Assembly: GCF_003096095.1 (NCBI RefSeq)
Contig: NZ_CP015453.1
Coordinates: 1,178,001 to 1,242,000 of the forward strand
From: Dietzia psychralcaliphila
Lineage (GTDB): Bacteria > Actinomycetota > Actinomycetes > Mycobacteriales > Mycobacteriaceae
Length of the DNA: 64,000 bases
Reading direction: 5' to 3'
Below, piece after piece: positions 8,845-16,902 of this stretch. The position numbers and the translations under genes were made by a program. Below the pieces are notes generated by a model. That model did no database searches. It was not told the DNA's origin and saw only the letters and a program-made list of their open reading frames with translations. How positions within the stretch are numbered: position 1 is the stretch's first letter; every line of letters starts with the position of its first letter.

Positions 8845-9519
8845 TCAGAGCGTGCCGGACGTCAGGAGGTCCAGGACTCCGGCGGCGTCGTCGACGATCT
8901 CGGAGAACCCGGCCTCTCGGAGCTCGGCGTCCCCGATACCGCCCGTGCGCACGGCCACCGAGCGGATGCCGAGCGTGGCGGCGATCGCGTCCCAGGTGGC
9001 GTCTCCCACCATGACCGCGCTCGCGGCGTCCACCCCGGAGCGCTCGAGGGCTATCGCGACGATGGTGGGGTCGGGCTTGGCGGTGTCGACGTCCTCGCCG
9101 GTGGTCATGGCGTCCACGGCGTCGTCCACGTCGAGGAGTCCGCGCGCCTCGGCGAACTCCGACGGCGGAGCCGAGGTGGCGAGCACCGTGACCCACCCCT
9201 GCTCCTTGGCGCCGCGCACGAGTTCGCGGGCACCCGGCAGGAGACGGAGCGAGTCCCCGGCCTCGGCGTAATACTCCGAATGCAGATCTTTGGCCCGGCT
9301 CGCCACGCGATCGCGGTCCTCGTCGTCGTCGACTCCCGCGATGTCCAGGAGCTCGCCCACCAACGTGGATCCGTCCTTGCCGATCCGGTGGTGCACCTCC
9401 ACGAAGGGAACCGGCGCGCCCACCTCGGCCAGGGCGCGGTGCCAGGTCCAGACGTGGACGTAGGTGGAGTCGACCAGGGTGCCGTCGACGTCGAGCAGCA
9501 GGGCGCGGGGAGAGGTCAT
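8845..9519 (-). CDS. HAD-superfamily hydrolase
   Basis: This 224-residue phosphatase-like protein begins at the ATG at 9519, just before the canonical motif I LLLDVDGTLVDS. Motif II is seen in VLATSAPPSEF, the motif III Lys in DTAKPDPT, and motif IV in MVGDATWDAIAA. A helical cap follows motif I (HVWTWHRAL...), typical of phosphoglycolate-phosphatase-like or beta-phosphoglucomutase-like HADs. The substrate cannot be read from the sequence. It is convergent with the preceding transporter and divergent from the LLM oxidoreductase. Confidence 0.85.
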   Translation of the reverse strand: MTSPRALLLDVDGTLVDSTYVHVWTWHRALAEVGAPVPFVEVHHRIGKDGSTLVGELLDIAGVDDDEDRDRVASRAKDLHSEYYAEAGDSLRLLPGARELVRGAKEQGWVTVLATSAPPSEFAEARGLLDVDDAVDAMTTGEDVDTAKPDPTIVAIALERSGVDAASAVMVGDATWDAIAATLGIRSVAVRTGGIGDAELREAGFSEIVDDAAGVLDLLTSGTL

Positions 9520-9595
9520 GCGTCCGACCGTGCCCGGCCCCCGTGCGGGTGGCAACCGGTGGCGACAGGGCCGTGCCCGGCGCACCCTCAAATCC

Positions 9596-10588
9596 ATGAC
9601 ACGTTTCGGATACACCCTCATGACCGAACAGTCCGGCCCCAAGGAACTCGTGCGCTACGCGGCCAAGGCCGAGCAGGCGGGATTCGACTTCGAGGTGGCC
9701 TCGGACCACTACTTCCCCTGGCTGTCCTCGCAGGGACACGCGCCGTACGTGTGGAGCGTCCTGGGCGCAGTGGCGCATGTGACCGAGCGGGTGGACCTGT
9801 GCACGTACGTGACCTGCCCGATCCTGCGCTACCACCCCGCGGTGGTGGCGCAGAAGGCCGCGACCGTGCAGATCATGTCCGACGGCCGGTTCATGCTGGG
9901 CATCGGCGCGGGGGAGAACCTCAACGAGCACGTGGTGGGGCAGCGGTGGCCCTCGATCGACGAGCGCCACGAGATGACGGTGGAGGCGCTGGAGATCATC
10001 GGCGAGCTGTTCGACGGCGGACTGGTGACCTATTCCGGTGAGCATTTCCGCGTGGACTCGGCCCGCCTGTGGGACCTGCCCGAGAAGCGGGTGCCGATCG
10101 GCGTGGCCGCCGGCGGGGAGAAGGCCGTGGCCCGGCTCGGACCGCTCGCCGACCACCTCATCGCCACCGAGCCGGAACCCGCCCACATCGAGGGGTGGAA
10201 CGCGCTCGAGGGGCAGAAGAAGATCGGTGACGGGGCCCGCGCGATCGCCCAGATCCCCATCAGCTGGGACCCCGACTCGGAGAAGGCGGCCGTCGAGCGC
10301 GCGCACGACCAGTTCCGCTGGTTCGCCGGCGGCTGGGCCGCCAACGCCGACCTGCCCACCACCGCCGGGTTCGCCGCCGCCACCAAGTTCGTGCGGCCCG
10401 AGGACGTGGCCGAGCAGCTGGCGTGCGGGCCCGACCTGGACGCGATCGTCGAGAAGGTCCGGCCTTTCTGGGAGGCCGGGTACACCGACGTGGCATTGAT
10501 CCAGATCGGCGACTCGACCCTGGACCGGTTCCTCGAGGAGGCCGCCGAGCCGCTGCTCGCGCGGCTGCGGGAGGCCGCCCCGAGCTGA
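9596..10588 (+). CDS. LLM-class (F420/FMN-dependent) oxidoreductase
   Basis: This 330-residue protein has the luciferase-like TIM-barrel signatures: FGYTLMTEQSGPKELVRYA at the N-terminus, FEVASDHYFPW, VDLCTYVTCPILRYHP, then MLGIGAGENLNEHVVG. These resemble the F420-dependent glucose-6-phosphate dehydrogenase-like branch common in actinobacteria. I chose the ATG at 9596 because conservation begins there; upstream residues in the longer frame overlap the HAD promoter. No strong ribosome site precedes it, so the message may have a very short leader. The substrate is unknown. Confidence 0.85.
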   Translation: MTRFGYTLMTEQSGPKELVRYAAKAEQAGFDFEVASDHYFPWLSSQGHAPYVWSVLGAVAHVTERVDLCTYVTCPILRYHPAVVAQKAATVQIMSDGRFMLGIGAGENLNEHVVGQRWPSIDERHEMTVEALEIIGELFDGGLVTYSGEHFRVDSARLWDLPEKRVPIGVAAGGEKAVARLGPLADHLIATEPEPAHIEGWNALEGQKKIGDGARAIAQIPISWDPDSEKAAVERAHDQFRWFAGGWAANADLPTTAGFAAATKFVRPEDVAEQLACGPDLDAIVEKVRPFWEAGYTDVALIQIGDSTLDRFLEEAAEPLLARLREAAPS

Positions 10589-10615
10589 GGCGGCGCGATT
10601 CCCGCCGCCGGGGCC

Positions 10616-10676
10616 ATCGAGAAGAGCGTTTCGCGCATTTTCACTCGACCGATGTGCGCGAAACACTCTTCGCGAT
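10616..10676. repeat. Long inverted repeat (22-bp arms)
   Basis: Two 22-base arms at 10616-10637 and 10655-10676 match in 20 positions (core GTTTCGCGCA/TGCGCGAAAC) around a 17-base loop. It lies 28 bp past the stop of the LLM gene and before the end of the convergent transporter operon. It may be a bidirectional terminator without a T-run, or a dispersed palindromic element. Confidence 0.6.
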
Positions 10677-10757
10677 GAGGGGCGGGACTCGCGATGACGG
10701 GCGGGGCGGCCGGACCTCTCCCGCGACCTCCCGAGGGGTGTGGTTCTAGTTGCCGGC

Positions 10758-11801
10758 TCAGGGGAGGTAGTCGTTGGTCGTGGCAGCGGAGCCGTCGACC
10801 TCTGTCTCCAGCAGCCCGTTCTCATACATCCACGTCCCGTACGCCGCCCAGTCCTCGGCCGACTGCTGCCCGAAACCGTCCTCGGGCAGCAACGCGAGGG
10901 TGGCGTCGATCATCAGCTCCAGCACGTCCGGGTCGTAGGAGCCCTCGGTCTCGGGGATGAGGGAATCGATGGCGGCCCGGCGATCGTCCAGAGCCGTGGC
11001 CTGACCGGACGCGGTCCCGGCGAGGAAGGATCGCACGCGCTCGGCGTAATCGGCGTCGTCGGCCAGGCGGCTCGGGTTGGCGATGATCACCAGTTCCGCG
11101 TAGTCCGGGACCCCGAGTTCCGTGGCCGGCATCACCACGAAGTCGCCCTGAGCGGTGAGCTCGACCCCCTCGATGTTGCGGAAGGCTCCGAAGATCGCGT
11201 CCACCTGGTCGGTCAGGAGCGCCTGGTTGAGGCTCTGCTGCACGTTGGGGGCGGAAATCGAGTCCGGATCGATCCCGGCCTCCCGGGCGATGAAGTCGAG
11301 GGTCGGCTGCTGCGAGGCCAGACCCGACAACCCCACGGTCTTGCCCTCGAGGTCGGCTGCGGTGGTGATCCCGGACTCCGTCCTGGCGATGAGGGAGGTC
11401 AGCGACGTCGGAATCAGAGCGGCGACCGAGACCACGTCGAGACCCTGCTCCGCGGCGATGAGAGTGTCGGGCTCATAGGAGATGGCCAGGTCGGCGCGCC
11501 CCAGGGACACCTCCCGCGCGGCGTCGGCCGTGTTGGCGGGCGTCATGAACGTGACGTCCACACCGGCGTCGCTGTAGGCGCCGGTGTGCTGCGCGGTGTA
11601 CAGCGCCACATGATCGGGATTGGGGCTCCAGTCGAGAAGGACGCTGACCGGTGCCTCGCCGGTCTCGTCTGGCTCGGAGTCGTTCGCAGGCGCCTGACAT
11701 CCGGTCAGAGCCACCGCGGCAGCGATCGCGATCGCGAGCATGCGGACCCCGGGTCGCGGGAGGGCCTGGCGTCGGATCGTCCTGGGTCGTGTGTCCGTCA
11801 T
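10758..11801 (-). CDS. ABC transporter substrate-binding lipoprotein, ThiY-like
   Basis: This 347-residue lipoprotein has a signal peptide (MLAIAIAAAVALTGC) with the lipobox LTGC. The mature start, VSVLLDWSPNPDHVALYTAQHTG, is typical of NMT1/THI5-like proteins that bind the thiamine pyrimidine HMP or an analogue such as formylaminopyrimidine. The ATG at 11801 overlaps the upstream permease stop by 4 bp. It is the last gene of a three-gene operon headed by a TPP riboswitch, which strongly supports uptake of a thiamine precursor. The exact ligand is inferred. Confidence 0.85.
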   Translation of the reverse strand: MTDTRPRTIRRQALPRPGVRMLAIAIAAAVALTGCQAPANDSEPDETGEAPVSVLLDWSPNPDHVALYTAQHTGAYSDAGVDVTFMTPANTADAAREVSLGRADLAISYEPDTLIAAEQGLDVVSVAALIPTSLTSLIARTESGITTAADLEGKTVGLSGLASQQPTLDFIAREAGIDPDSISAPNVQQSLNQALLTDQVDAIFGAFRNIEGVELTAQGDFVVMPATELGVPDYAELVIIANPSRLADDADYAERVRSFLAGTASGQATALDDRRAAIDSLIPETEGSYDPDVLELMIDATLALLPEDGFGQQSAEDWAAYGTWMYENGLLETEVDGSAATTNDYLP

Positions 11802-12577
11802 GATGGGTTCCTTTCCCCGGTGGGAGTGTTCCAAGGGCAGATGAGGCGTTCGAGGATGGTCACACCGGCCAGCAGGACGCTGGACATGATCGTCAGCACG
11901 ACCACCTGGGCAAAGACGAAATCGGTCTGGAGCCGGGGGATCGCCTGGAGCATGAGGTAGCCCAGGCCGTTGGTCGAGCCCGTGTACTCGGCGAAGACCG
12001 CGGCGACCGGGGCGAAGGTGACCGCGACGCGCAGTCCGGCGAAACCGCGCGGGGCGGCGAAGGGCAGACGCACCCGCCAGAAGAGCGACCACCGGGTGGC
12101 GTGCAGGCTCCGCAGCGTGTCGATCAGCCGGGCGTCGACCGTGCGGACACCGGAGAGAAGGTTGAGCGCCACCGGGAAGAAGCACAACAGGGCCACCACG
12201 ATGACCTTCGGTGCCATGCCATAGCCGAGGGAGATCGTCAGCAGTGGGCCGATCACGATGACCGGGATGGCCTGGGAGGCGACCAGCAGGGGGGTCATGG
12301 CCTGCCCGATGGTGGGCACGAACGCGCTGACGACCACCACCGCCACCGCGACGACCACTCCGAGGATCACTCCGATGATGGTCTCGGTGGCGGTGAGCAG
12401 CGTGGCTGAACCGAGCCTGTCGGGCCAGGTGGACACGAGCGAGTTGAGCACGGCGAGTGGGGCGGGGATGACGTAGTCCGGCACGAGCTCGAGAGCGGTG
12501 ACGATGAACCACGCGGCGAGCACCAGCAGGATCGTGACGCAGGCGGGAGCGGCGGAACGGAGGAATCGCACGGTCAT
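11798..12577 (-). CDS. ABC transporter permease, ThiX-like
   Basis: This 259-residue inner-membrane permease of the BPD/SsuC type carries about six hydrophobic segments. The EAA loop is read in VDARLIDTLRSLHATRWSLFWRV, where it contacts the ATPase. It overlaps the ATPase stop and the lipoprotein start by 4 bp each, so the three genes are translationally coupled. The riboswitch upstream of the ATPase gene points to a pyrimidine precursor of thiamine as cargo. Confidence 0.85.
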   Translation of the reverse strand: MTVRFLRSAAPACVTILLVLAAWFIVTALELVPDYVIPAPLAVLNSLVSTWPDRLGSATLLTATETIIGVILGVVVAVAVVVVSAFVPTIGQAMTPLLVASQAIPVIVIGPLLTISLGYGMAPKVIVVALLCFFPVALNLLSGVRTVDARLIDTLRSLHATRWSLFWRVRLPFAAPRGFAGLRVAVTFAPVAAVFAEYTGSTNGLGYLMLQAIPRLQTDFVFAQVVVLTIMSSVLLAGVTILERLICPWNTPTGERNPS

Positions 12578-13413
12578 CGGGCGGTTCCGCCTTCGGCCAG
12601 GTGCGATTCCCGGGCCAGGGCCTGGAGCACTTCCCGGCGGGCCGTGGCGAACGCCTCGTCGCCGAGGAGGACCTCGCGGGGGCGGTCGTCACCGAACCAT
12701 CCCGGCCAGGTGGAGACCACACGCGCCGGGGCGTCGAGCTCCTGTCGTGCGAGCAGGACCACGCGTTCGGCGAGGAGCAGCGCCTCATCGACGTCGTGCG
12801 TGACCATGACGAGGGTGGCCGAGGTGCCGGTGATGGACTGGCGCAGCCACTGCTGGACCTCGGCACGGGTGATCGCGTCGAGCGCGCCGAGCGGCTCGTC
12901 GGCCAGCAACACGGGTTTGCGCGCCAGCAGAGCTCGCGCGAGCGCCGCGCGCTGGCGCATGCCTGCGCTGAGAGCTGCGGGACGGGCATCGGCCCAGATA
13001 CCCAGCCCCAGGCGGTCCAGCATGCGCTGGGCCTCGGCGCGGGCCGCGCGACGGCTCACCCGTTGGTTGCGGAGACTGATCGCGACGTTGTCGAGCAGGG
13101 TCAGCCAGGGCAAGAGGCTGTCGCCCTGGGGCATCAACGCACAGGACTCCAGGCGCCGTGCGGGCCGGGCTTCGTCGAGGACTCGGGCGCTTCCGGTTGT
13201 CGGTTCGACGAGACCGGCGATCAGCGACAGGAGGGTCGACTTGCCACATCCGCTGCGCCCCACAACGGCGACGTGCTCGCCCACCGGGACGGACAGGGTG
13301 AGGTCCGCGAGAACCGGGCGGAGCGCGCCCGGATAGGTGTGTCCCAGATCGTCGAGCGCCACCGCCGTAGTTCCTGGATGACTCACGAAAGCGCACGCCA
13401 GCGCATCTGACAT
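12574..13413 (-). CDS. ABC transporter ATPase, ThiZ-like
   Basis: This ATPase of 279 residues energises the importer. Visible motifs are Walker A VVGRSGCGKST, the Q-loop MPQGDSLLPW, the signature ALSAGMRQRAALAR (SAGMR in place of the usual SGGMR), Walker B PVLLADEPLGALD and the H-loop VMVTHD. The ATG at 13413 immediately follows the riboswitch, but GGAGG lies only one base before it. The in-frame GTG at 13386 is therefore an alternative start. It is the first gene of the operon. Confidence 0.85.
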   Translation of the reverse strand: MSDALACAFVSHPGTTAVALDDLGHTYPGALRPVLADLTLSVPVGEHVAVVGRSGCGKSTLLSLIAGLVEPTTGSARVLDEARPARRLESCALMPQGDSLLPWLTLLDNVAISLRNQRVSRRAARAEAQRMLDRLGLGIWADARPAALSAGMRQRAALARALLARKPVLLADEPLGALDAITRAEVQQWLRQSITGTSATLVMVTHDVDEALLLAERVVLLARQELDAPARVVSTWPGWFGDDRPREVLLGDEAFATARREVLQALARESHLAEGGTAR

Positions 13414-13490
13414 CCCTCCGCTCGTGTGAACGAGTTCAGGTTCAGCGGGTGTGATCTCAGCCCCGTTCGGTAGGGGCACCCCGTGTCATC
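13414..13490 (-). ncRNA. TPP riboswitch (THI element)
   Basis: On the minus strand the leader reads ACGGGGTGCCCC, then GGCTGAGATCACACCC, then GCTGAACCTGAACTCG, then GCGGAGGGATG. These are the conserved pieces of the thiamine pyrophosphate aptamer, with the CTGAGA and ACCTGA signatures in the expected order. It ends at the start codon of the ABC ATPase. The closing strand and the purine-rich GGAGGG coincide, so TPP binding could hide the ribosome site and shut off translation. Confidence 0.93.
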
Positions 13491-13884
13491 GATGCTGACC
13501 TTTGCGAATCAGCTCGAATTCCGAACGTACCATCGGCACGCATCGGGATTCGACGCGACTCCATTGCTGGTAGCGACGGTCGGGTGCAATCGCCCGCAAC
13601 AGGTGGTCGGTGGCCGGCAGGGACCCGGCCGCTCGCTCACCTCGCCGGCGGCAATGGCCGCGAACGTTGTGCCCACTCGGCGAGGGGCCGCATTCGCCAC
13701 TCGGCGAGTAGCCATATCTGACGGTTTTCGGGCAACCCCACCTGGGAGAACGTGATCAGGAGTGACCACGCGGCGGCAGGAGTGACCACGCGGCGGGCGG
13801 TGGCCCGGTGTCGATTCGCACGAAGCTGGGCACGGCGACCGGCCGAGTGCCGATCTCGGTGCCGGACACACGCTCTGAGCTGGG
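13491..13884. other. Intergenic stretch with 20-bp tandem duplication
   Basis: I see no gene. The region presumably carries the promoter of the thiamine-precursor transporter near its left end. It holds two 20-bp tandem copies of AGGAGTGACCACGCGGCGGS at 13758-13797 and a direct repeat of CCACTCGGCGAG near 13675-13715. Open frames here run through the tRNA-Arg and are not credible. Confidence 0.5.
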
Positions 13885-13957
13885 CGCCCCCGAGAGGATT
13901 CGAACCCCTGACCAGCCGGGTAGAAACCGGATGCTCTATCCACTGAGCTACGGAGGC
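13885..13957 (-). tRNA. tRNA-Arg (UCU)
   Basis: The minus strand gives acceptor arms GCCTCCG and CGGGGGC (one T-G pair), D-arm TAGCTCAGTGGATAGAGC, anticodon loop TTTCTAC with anticodon TCT, and T-loop GGTTCGAATCC. CCA is not encoded. Confidence 0.93.
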
Positions 13958-14064
13958 CTGCGACGCGCGCATCCGGCGTCGCCGGGAGAATGGTAGCCGA
14001 TCCGGGGGTGTGCGGAGCAGCCGCGAATCGGCCAGGGGGCACTGGAGTTCCTACGATAGAGGTC

Positions 14065-16095
14065 ATGACGTCGTCGAAGTCGGCACCCGCCACCGCCGGA
14101 CCGCTCAGGACCCGCAGCGTGGTGCCCGTCGTGATCCTTCTCGCGGTGGTGGCCGCCGCGGTGGTGATCCCGCTCTCGGGCATGTCCACCGAGGTGGCGC
14201 TCGCGCTGGTGGGCGTCCCGGACCCGGGCGTTCTCACCACGGCCGGGCTCCCGGCGGTTCGCGCGATGGGCGAACTGCTCGCGGCGGTGGCGGTGGGAAC
14301 GGCCCTGTTCGCTGCGTTCTTCACCCCGCCCCAGAAGGACAAGACCCTCGACGTGGATGGATACCGCTCGCAGCGGATCTCCTCGTGGGCCAACATCGCC
14401 TGGGCGGTGGCCGCGGCGCTGCTCATCCCGCTGACCCTGTCGGACGTCTCCGGGCGCACCTTCTGGGAGTCGCTGCCGCCGGACCAGTGGATCGTCGCCA
14501 TCAACCAGATCGACGTGGCCTCGTCGTGGCGGTGGGCGGCGGTGATCGCGCTGGTGGCGGGGATCGGGCAGCGGCTCACCCTGAGCTGGCGCTGGTCGGT
14601 GATCTGGCTGGGCGTGTCGGTTCTCTCGCTCCTGCCGGTTGCGGCTACGGGCCACGCCTCCGGGAGCACGGCCCACGACATCGCCACCAACTCGCTGATC
14701 ATCCACCTGTTCGCCGCGGCGTTCTACGTGGGCGGGCTGGTCGCGGTGCTGGCGCACACCATGCGCGGTGGTTCCCGCGTGGCACTGGCGCTGCGCCGCT
14801 ATTCGGTGGTGGCCACCATCGCGATCATCGCGCTCGGGTTCTCCGGGATCATCAACGCGCTCGTGCGTCTGCACCCCGCCGACCTGTTCTCCTCGACCTA
14901 CGGGTTACTGGTGCTGGCCAAGGCGCTGCTGCTGGGCCTGCTCGCGGTGTTCGGACTGGCGATGCGCCGCCGGATCATCGCCAAGATCGAGTCGAAGTCG
15001 GCCAACGCCCCCGTCGACCGCGGGACCCTGCTGCGGATCGGGCTGGTCGAGGCCGTGGTGATGGCGGGCACGATCGGGCTCTCGGTCTCGCTCGGCCGCA
15101 CCCCGCCGCCGGCGCCGCTCTACGTCCCCACCCGACAGGAGGCCCTGCTGGGCTTCGAACTCCCCGGTCCGTTCTCGTTCGGCACGGTGCTGGGGTTGTG
15201 GCGCTTCGACCTGGTGCTGGGCCTGGCCGCGGTCGTCCTGCTGAGCCTGTACGTGTGGGGCCTGGTCACCCTGCACCGCCGCGGCGACTCGTGGCCGGTG
15301 GGCCGGACCGTGGCCTGGGCGTTCGGCTGCGTGCTGCTGTTCCTCACCACCAGCTCCGGCATGGGGATGTACATGATGGCCGACTTCGCCAGCCACATGG
15401 TCGGGCACATGCTCATCTCTATGCTCGTGCCGGTGCTGCTCGCGCTCGGCGGGCCGCTGACGCTCGCGTTGCGTGCGCTCCCGGCGGCGGGGCGCGGGAA
15501 CCCGCCGGGACCGCGTGAGTGGATCGTCGAGTTCATCAACAACCCCCTCTCGCGTTTCCTCACCCACCCGATCGTGGCGTCGGTGCAGTTCGTGGCCGGT
15601 TTCTACATCATCTACTTCGGCGGGTTCTACGAGGCGCTGGCCTCCGAGCACCTGGGCCACATGTTCATGAACGTCCACTTCCTCATCAGCGGCTACCTGT
15701 TCTACTGGGTGATCATCGGGGTCGACGCGGCGCCGCGTCAGTTCTCGCCGCTCTACAAGCTCATGGTGCTGCTCAGCTCGCTGCCGTTTCACGCCTTCTT
15801 CGGCATCATGCTCATGAACTACAAGACCGTGCTCGCCGAGAACTGGTACGGCGGGATCGGACTGCCGTGGATCCCGGACCTCCTGCAGAGCCAGCAGGTC
15901 GGTGGCGGCGTGGCATGGGCGGCGGGGGAGATCCCGCTGTTCATCGTCATGTTGGCCCTGGCGTGGCAGTGGTACCAGAGCGACATGCGTGACGCGCGGC
16001 GCGGGGAGCGGCAGGCCGATCGCGACGACGACGCCGAGCTCAAGGCCTACAACGAGATGCTCGGCGAGATGTCACGCTCCGACCGCCGGGGTTGA
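14065..16095 (+). CDS. CopD/CtaG fusion membrane protein (copper handling, oxidase assembly)
   Basis: This 676-residue polytopic membrane protein joins two modules. The N-terminal half has a CopD-like copper-resistance region (ATGHASGSTAHDIATNSLIIH, HLFAAAFYVGGLVAVL). The C-terminal half, from about residue 380, is a caa3_CtaG domain (SSGMGMYMMADFASHMVGHM, YFGGFYEALASEHLGHMFMN), rich in His and Met for copper. Such fusions occur in mycobacteria and corynebacteria, where they are proposed to deliver copper to cytochrome c oxidase. I chose the ATG at 14065; residues encoded upstream overlap the tRNA promoter and are not conserved. No oxidase gene is adjacent. Confidence 0.88.
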   Translation: MTSSKSAPATAGPLRTRSVVPVVILLAVVAAAVVIPLSGMSTEVALALVGVPDPGVLTTAGLPAVRAMGELLAAVAVGTALFAAFFTPPQKDKTLDVDGYRSQRISSWANIAWAVAAALLIPLTLSDVSGRTFWESLPPDQWIVAINQIDVASSWRWAAVIALVAGIGQRLTLSWRWSVIWLGVSVLSLLPVAATGHASGSTAHDIATNSLIIHLFAAAFYVGGLVAVLAHTMRGGSRVALALRRYSVVATIAIIALGFSGIINALVRLHPADLFSSTYGLLVLAKALLLGLLAVFGLAMRRRIIAKIESKSANAPVDRGTLLRIGLVEAVVMAGTIGLSVSLGRTPPPAPLYVPTRQEALLGFELPGPFSFGTVLGLWRFDLVLGLAAVVLLSLYVWGLVTLHRRGDSWPVGRTVAWAFGCVLLFLTTSSGMGMYMMADFASHMVGHMLISMLVPVLLALGGPLTLALRALPAAGRGNPPGPREWIVEFINNPLSRFLTHPIVASVQFVAGFYIIYFGGFYEALASEHLGHMFMNVHFLISGYLFYWVIIGVDAAPRQFSPLYKLMVLLSSLPFHAFFGIMLMNYKTVLAENWYGGIGLPWIPDLLQSQQVGGGVAWAAGEIPLFIVMLALAWQWYQSDMRDARRGERQADRDDDAELKAYNEMLGEMSRSDRRG

Positions 16096-16104
16096 GAGGC
16101 GCCG

Positions 16105-16201
16105 ACCTCGTCGTCGTCGGATCCCTCGCTCCACACCCCTCTGGCCCCTCCACAGGGTGGCCACCGCGAGCGGTGCGACCGGGATACGACGACGACGAGG
16201 T
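16105..16201. repeat. Long-range inverted repeat upstream of the ssb-like gene
   Basis: Arms of 21 bases at 16105-16125 and 16181-16201 match in 20 positions around a (TCG)n core. The 55-base interval contains further complementary pieces (CACCC/GGGTG, CGCT/AGCG). The whole could form a branched RNA. It may serve as the terminator of the CtaG gene or as a leader structure for ssb-ettA. Confidence 0.5.
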
Positions 16202-16263
16202 GGGGCACGCTCTGGGGCACGAGGCCGACGCACGGTCGGTCCGAGTGTGACAGGAGCGAGACC

Positions 16264-16776
16264 ATGAACGAGACCCACACCACCGTCCGCGGAACCGTGA
16301 TCACCGACCCCACCACCCGCCGGGTCGGGGAGGACTCGGTGTTCTCCTTCCGGGTGGCCAGCAACACCCGGTACCAGGACCGCGACACCGGGGAGTGGAA
16401 GACCGGCGGCACCCTGTACTTCTCGGCCAACTGCTGGGGAAGGCTGGCGCAGCGGGCGTCCGGGAGGCTGGTCAAGGGCGACGGCGTGATCGTCCAGGGT
16501 CGGTTGCTGACCAACGAGTACGAGAAGGACGGCAGGCTCCAGCGCGACCTGGAGATGCGGGTCACCGCCCTGGGCCCGGACCTGTCGCGGATGGACGTGA
16601 CCATGCGCAGGGCGCAGGCGGAGGGGTCGGCCACCGCGTCCGACGGGGAGGGGGCGGGGCGGCCGCTGGAGTCGGGAGATGCCGAGGACGCCATGGAGAT
16701 CGGCTCCCGGGACGCGGACGATGCGCCGGCGGAGGAGTCCGCCGTCAGCGGGTTCGCGGAGGCGGTCCGGGTCTGA
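16264..16776 (+). CDS. Single-stranded DNA-binding protein paralogue
   Basis: This 170-residue protein has one OB fold over residues 1-110 (TVRGTVITDPTTRRVG, VFSFRVASNTRYQDRDTGEW, YFSANCWGRLAQRA, VIVQGRLLTNEYEKDGRLQR). An acidic, low-complexity tail follows. It differs from the main replicative SSB in lacking the usual Gly-rich linker and the DDDIPF-type C-terminal tip. It matches the position and type of Rv2478c, just upstream of ettA. The ATG at 16264 has a GGAGCGAGACC leader. The role in repair or recombination is inferred. Confidence 0.88.
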   Translation: MNETHTTVRGTVITDPTTRRVGEDSVFSFRVASNTRYQDRDTGEWKTGGTLYFSANCWGRLAQRASGRLVKGDGVIVQGRLLTNEYEKDGRLQRDLEMRVTALGPDLSRMDVTMRRAQAEGSATASDGEGAGRPLESGDAEDAMEIGSRDADDAPAEESAVSGFAEAVRV

Positions 16777-16824
16777 GTCGGCGGGGCCGCGGGTAGCCCT
16801 CCGCCGGGCACACCGGGGCCGCGG

Positions 16825-16854
16825 GCGGGCACGTAACATGGGGGTCGTGCCCGC
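16825..16854. terminator. Hairpin between ssb-like gene and ettA
   Basis: A perfect 9-bp stem (GCGGGCACG/CGTGCCCGC) closes a 12-base loop, within a GC-rich inverted context. There is no T-run. It may attenuate read-through into ettA. Confidence 0.4.
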
Positions 16855-16902
16855 GGCCCGGCCGCGGCGATGTGAACTATTTGCGCAGGTGAGAGGGCAG
16901 AA

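Noticed and set aside
10758-12989. A 743-codon minus-strand frame running through the transporter operon
   Set aside because: Its first 390 residues are a shadow of the ATPase and permease genes in another frame; only the last part is the substrate-binding lipoprotein, whose real start is the ATG at 11801.
13483-13946. Several short frames between the riboswitch and tRNA-Arg
   Set aside because: They read through the tRNA-Arg or the riboswitch promoter and have no ribosome site.
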